Source: Acidimicrobium sp. BACL17 MAG-120823-bin42 (GTDB taxonomy: Bacteria; Actinomycetota; Acidimicrobiia; Acidimicrobiales; Ilumatobacteraceae). Taken from it: a stretch of DNA of 5,247 nt. Position numbers and translations under genes: made by a program. Shown piece after piece: positions 5,239-5,247 of the stretch. The notes below the pieces were generated by a model, which saw only the letters and a list, made by a program, of their open reading frames with translations, did not search any database and had not been told where the DNA came from. The DNA is taken from positions 1 to 5,247 of the forward strand of contig LIAZ01000088.1 in NCBI GenBank assembly GCA_001438985.1. The letters run 5' to 3'. The number at the start of each line of letters is the position of its first letter. The stretch's first letter is position 1.

Positions 5239-5247
5239 ATGTCCTTT
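5239..5247 (+). CDS. Possible start of a downstream gene (three codons only)
   Basis: An ATG at 5239 lies 4 nt after the trpA stop, with the purine-rich GGGAAAG (5225-5231) 7 nt before it, and stays open (Met-Ser-Phe) to the window edge. A GTG at 5236 is in the same frame. The spacing matches the compact style of this cluster, so a further co-transcribed gene is plausible. Three codons cannot identify a product. Confidence 0.25.

Overview
The window is a tightly packed, all-plus-strand stretch of bacterial chromosome. It holds the end of recO, a glycyl-tRNA synthetase gene (glyS) that is broken as written, a small ABM-fold (antibiotic biosynthesis monooxygenase) protein, and the tryptophan genes trpC, trpF, trpB and trpA. 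The recO–glyS neighbourhood, the single-chain alpha2-type GlyRS closely resembling actinobacterial enzymes, and TrpA/TrpB motif variants such as PFSDPVMDGP suggest an Actinomycetota member. The base composition looks near 50% GC by eye, lower than most Streptomyces or Mycobacterium, so a less-studied lineage (for example Acidimicrobiia-like or an aquatic actinobacterium) is plausible. This placement is inference from memory of protein families; no search was run.

Layout: 2-196 is the C-terminus of RecO. After 20 nt, glyS runs from 217 to 1540, but its frame changes near 730. Two copies of a 15-nt sequence (715-729 and 731-745) flank one extra A. Removing 16 nt restores a continuous 435-residue GlyRS. 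A strong Shine-Dalgarno at 1542-1548 then leads into the ABM gene (1553-1858). trpC follows after 3 nt (TTG start), trpF after 2 nt, trpB after 34 nt, and trpA starts within or 4 nt after the trpB stop codon. The window ends 13 nt after trpA, where a further gene may begin.

Function: TrpF, TrpC, TrpB and TrpA carry out the last steps of tryptophan synthesis, from phosphoribosylanthranilate to CdRP, indole-3-glycerol phosphate, indole and tryptophan. trpE, trpG and trpD are not in the window. No promoter, attenuator or strong terminator is visible between glyS and trpA, so the trp genes may be transcribed with recO/glyS and the ABM gene. Two small perfect inverted repeats lie at the trpF/trpB and trpB/trpA boundaries, and the second overlaps the trpA start region.

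I found no mobile element, CRISPR array, RNA gene or clearly new system. The main anomaly is the disrupted glyS, which is normally essential. It is either a sequence/assembly error or a real lesion that needs an explanation.
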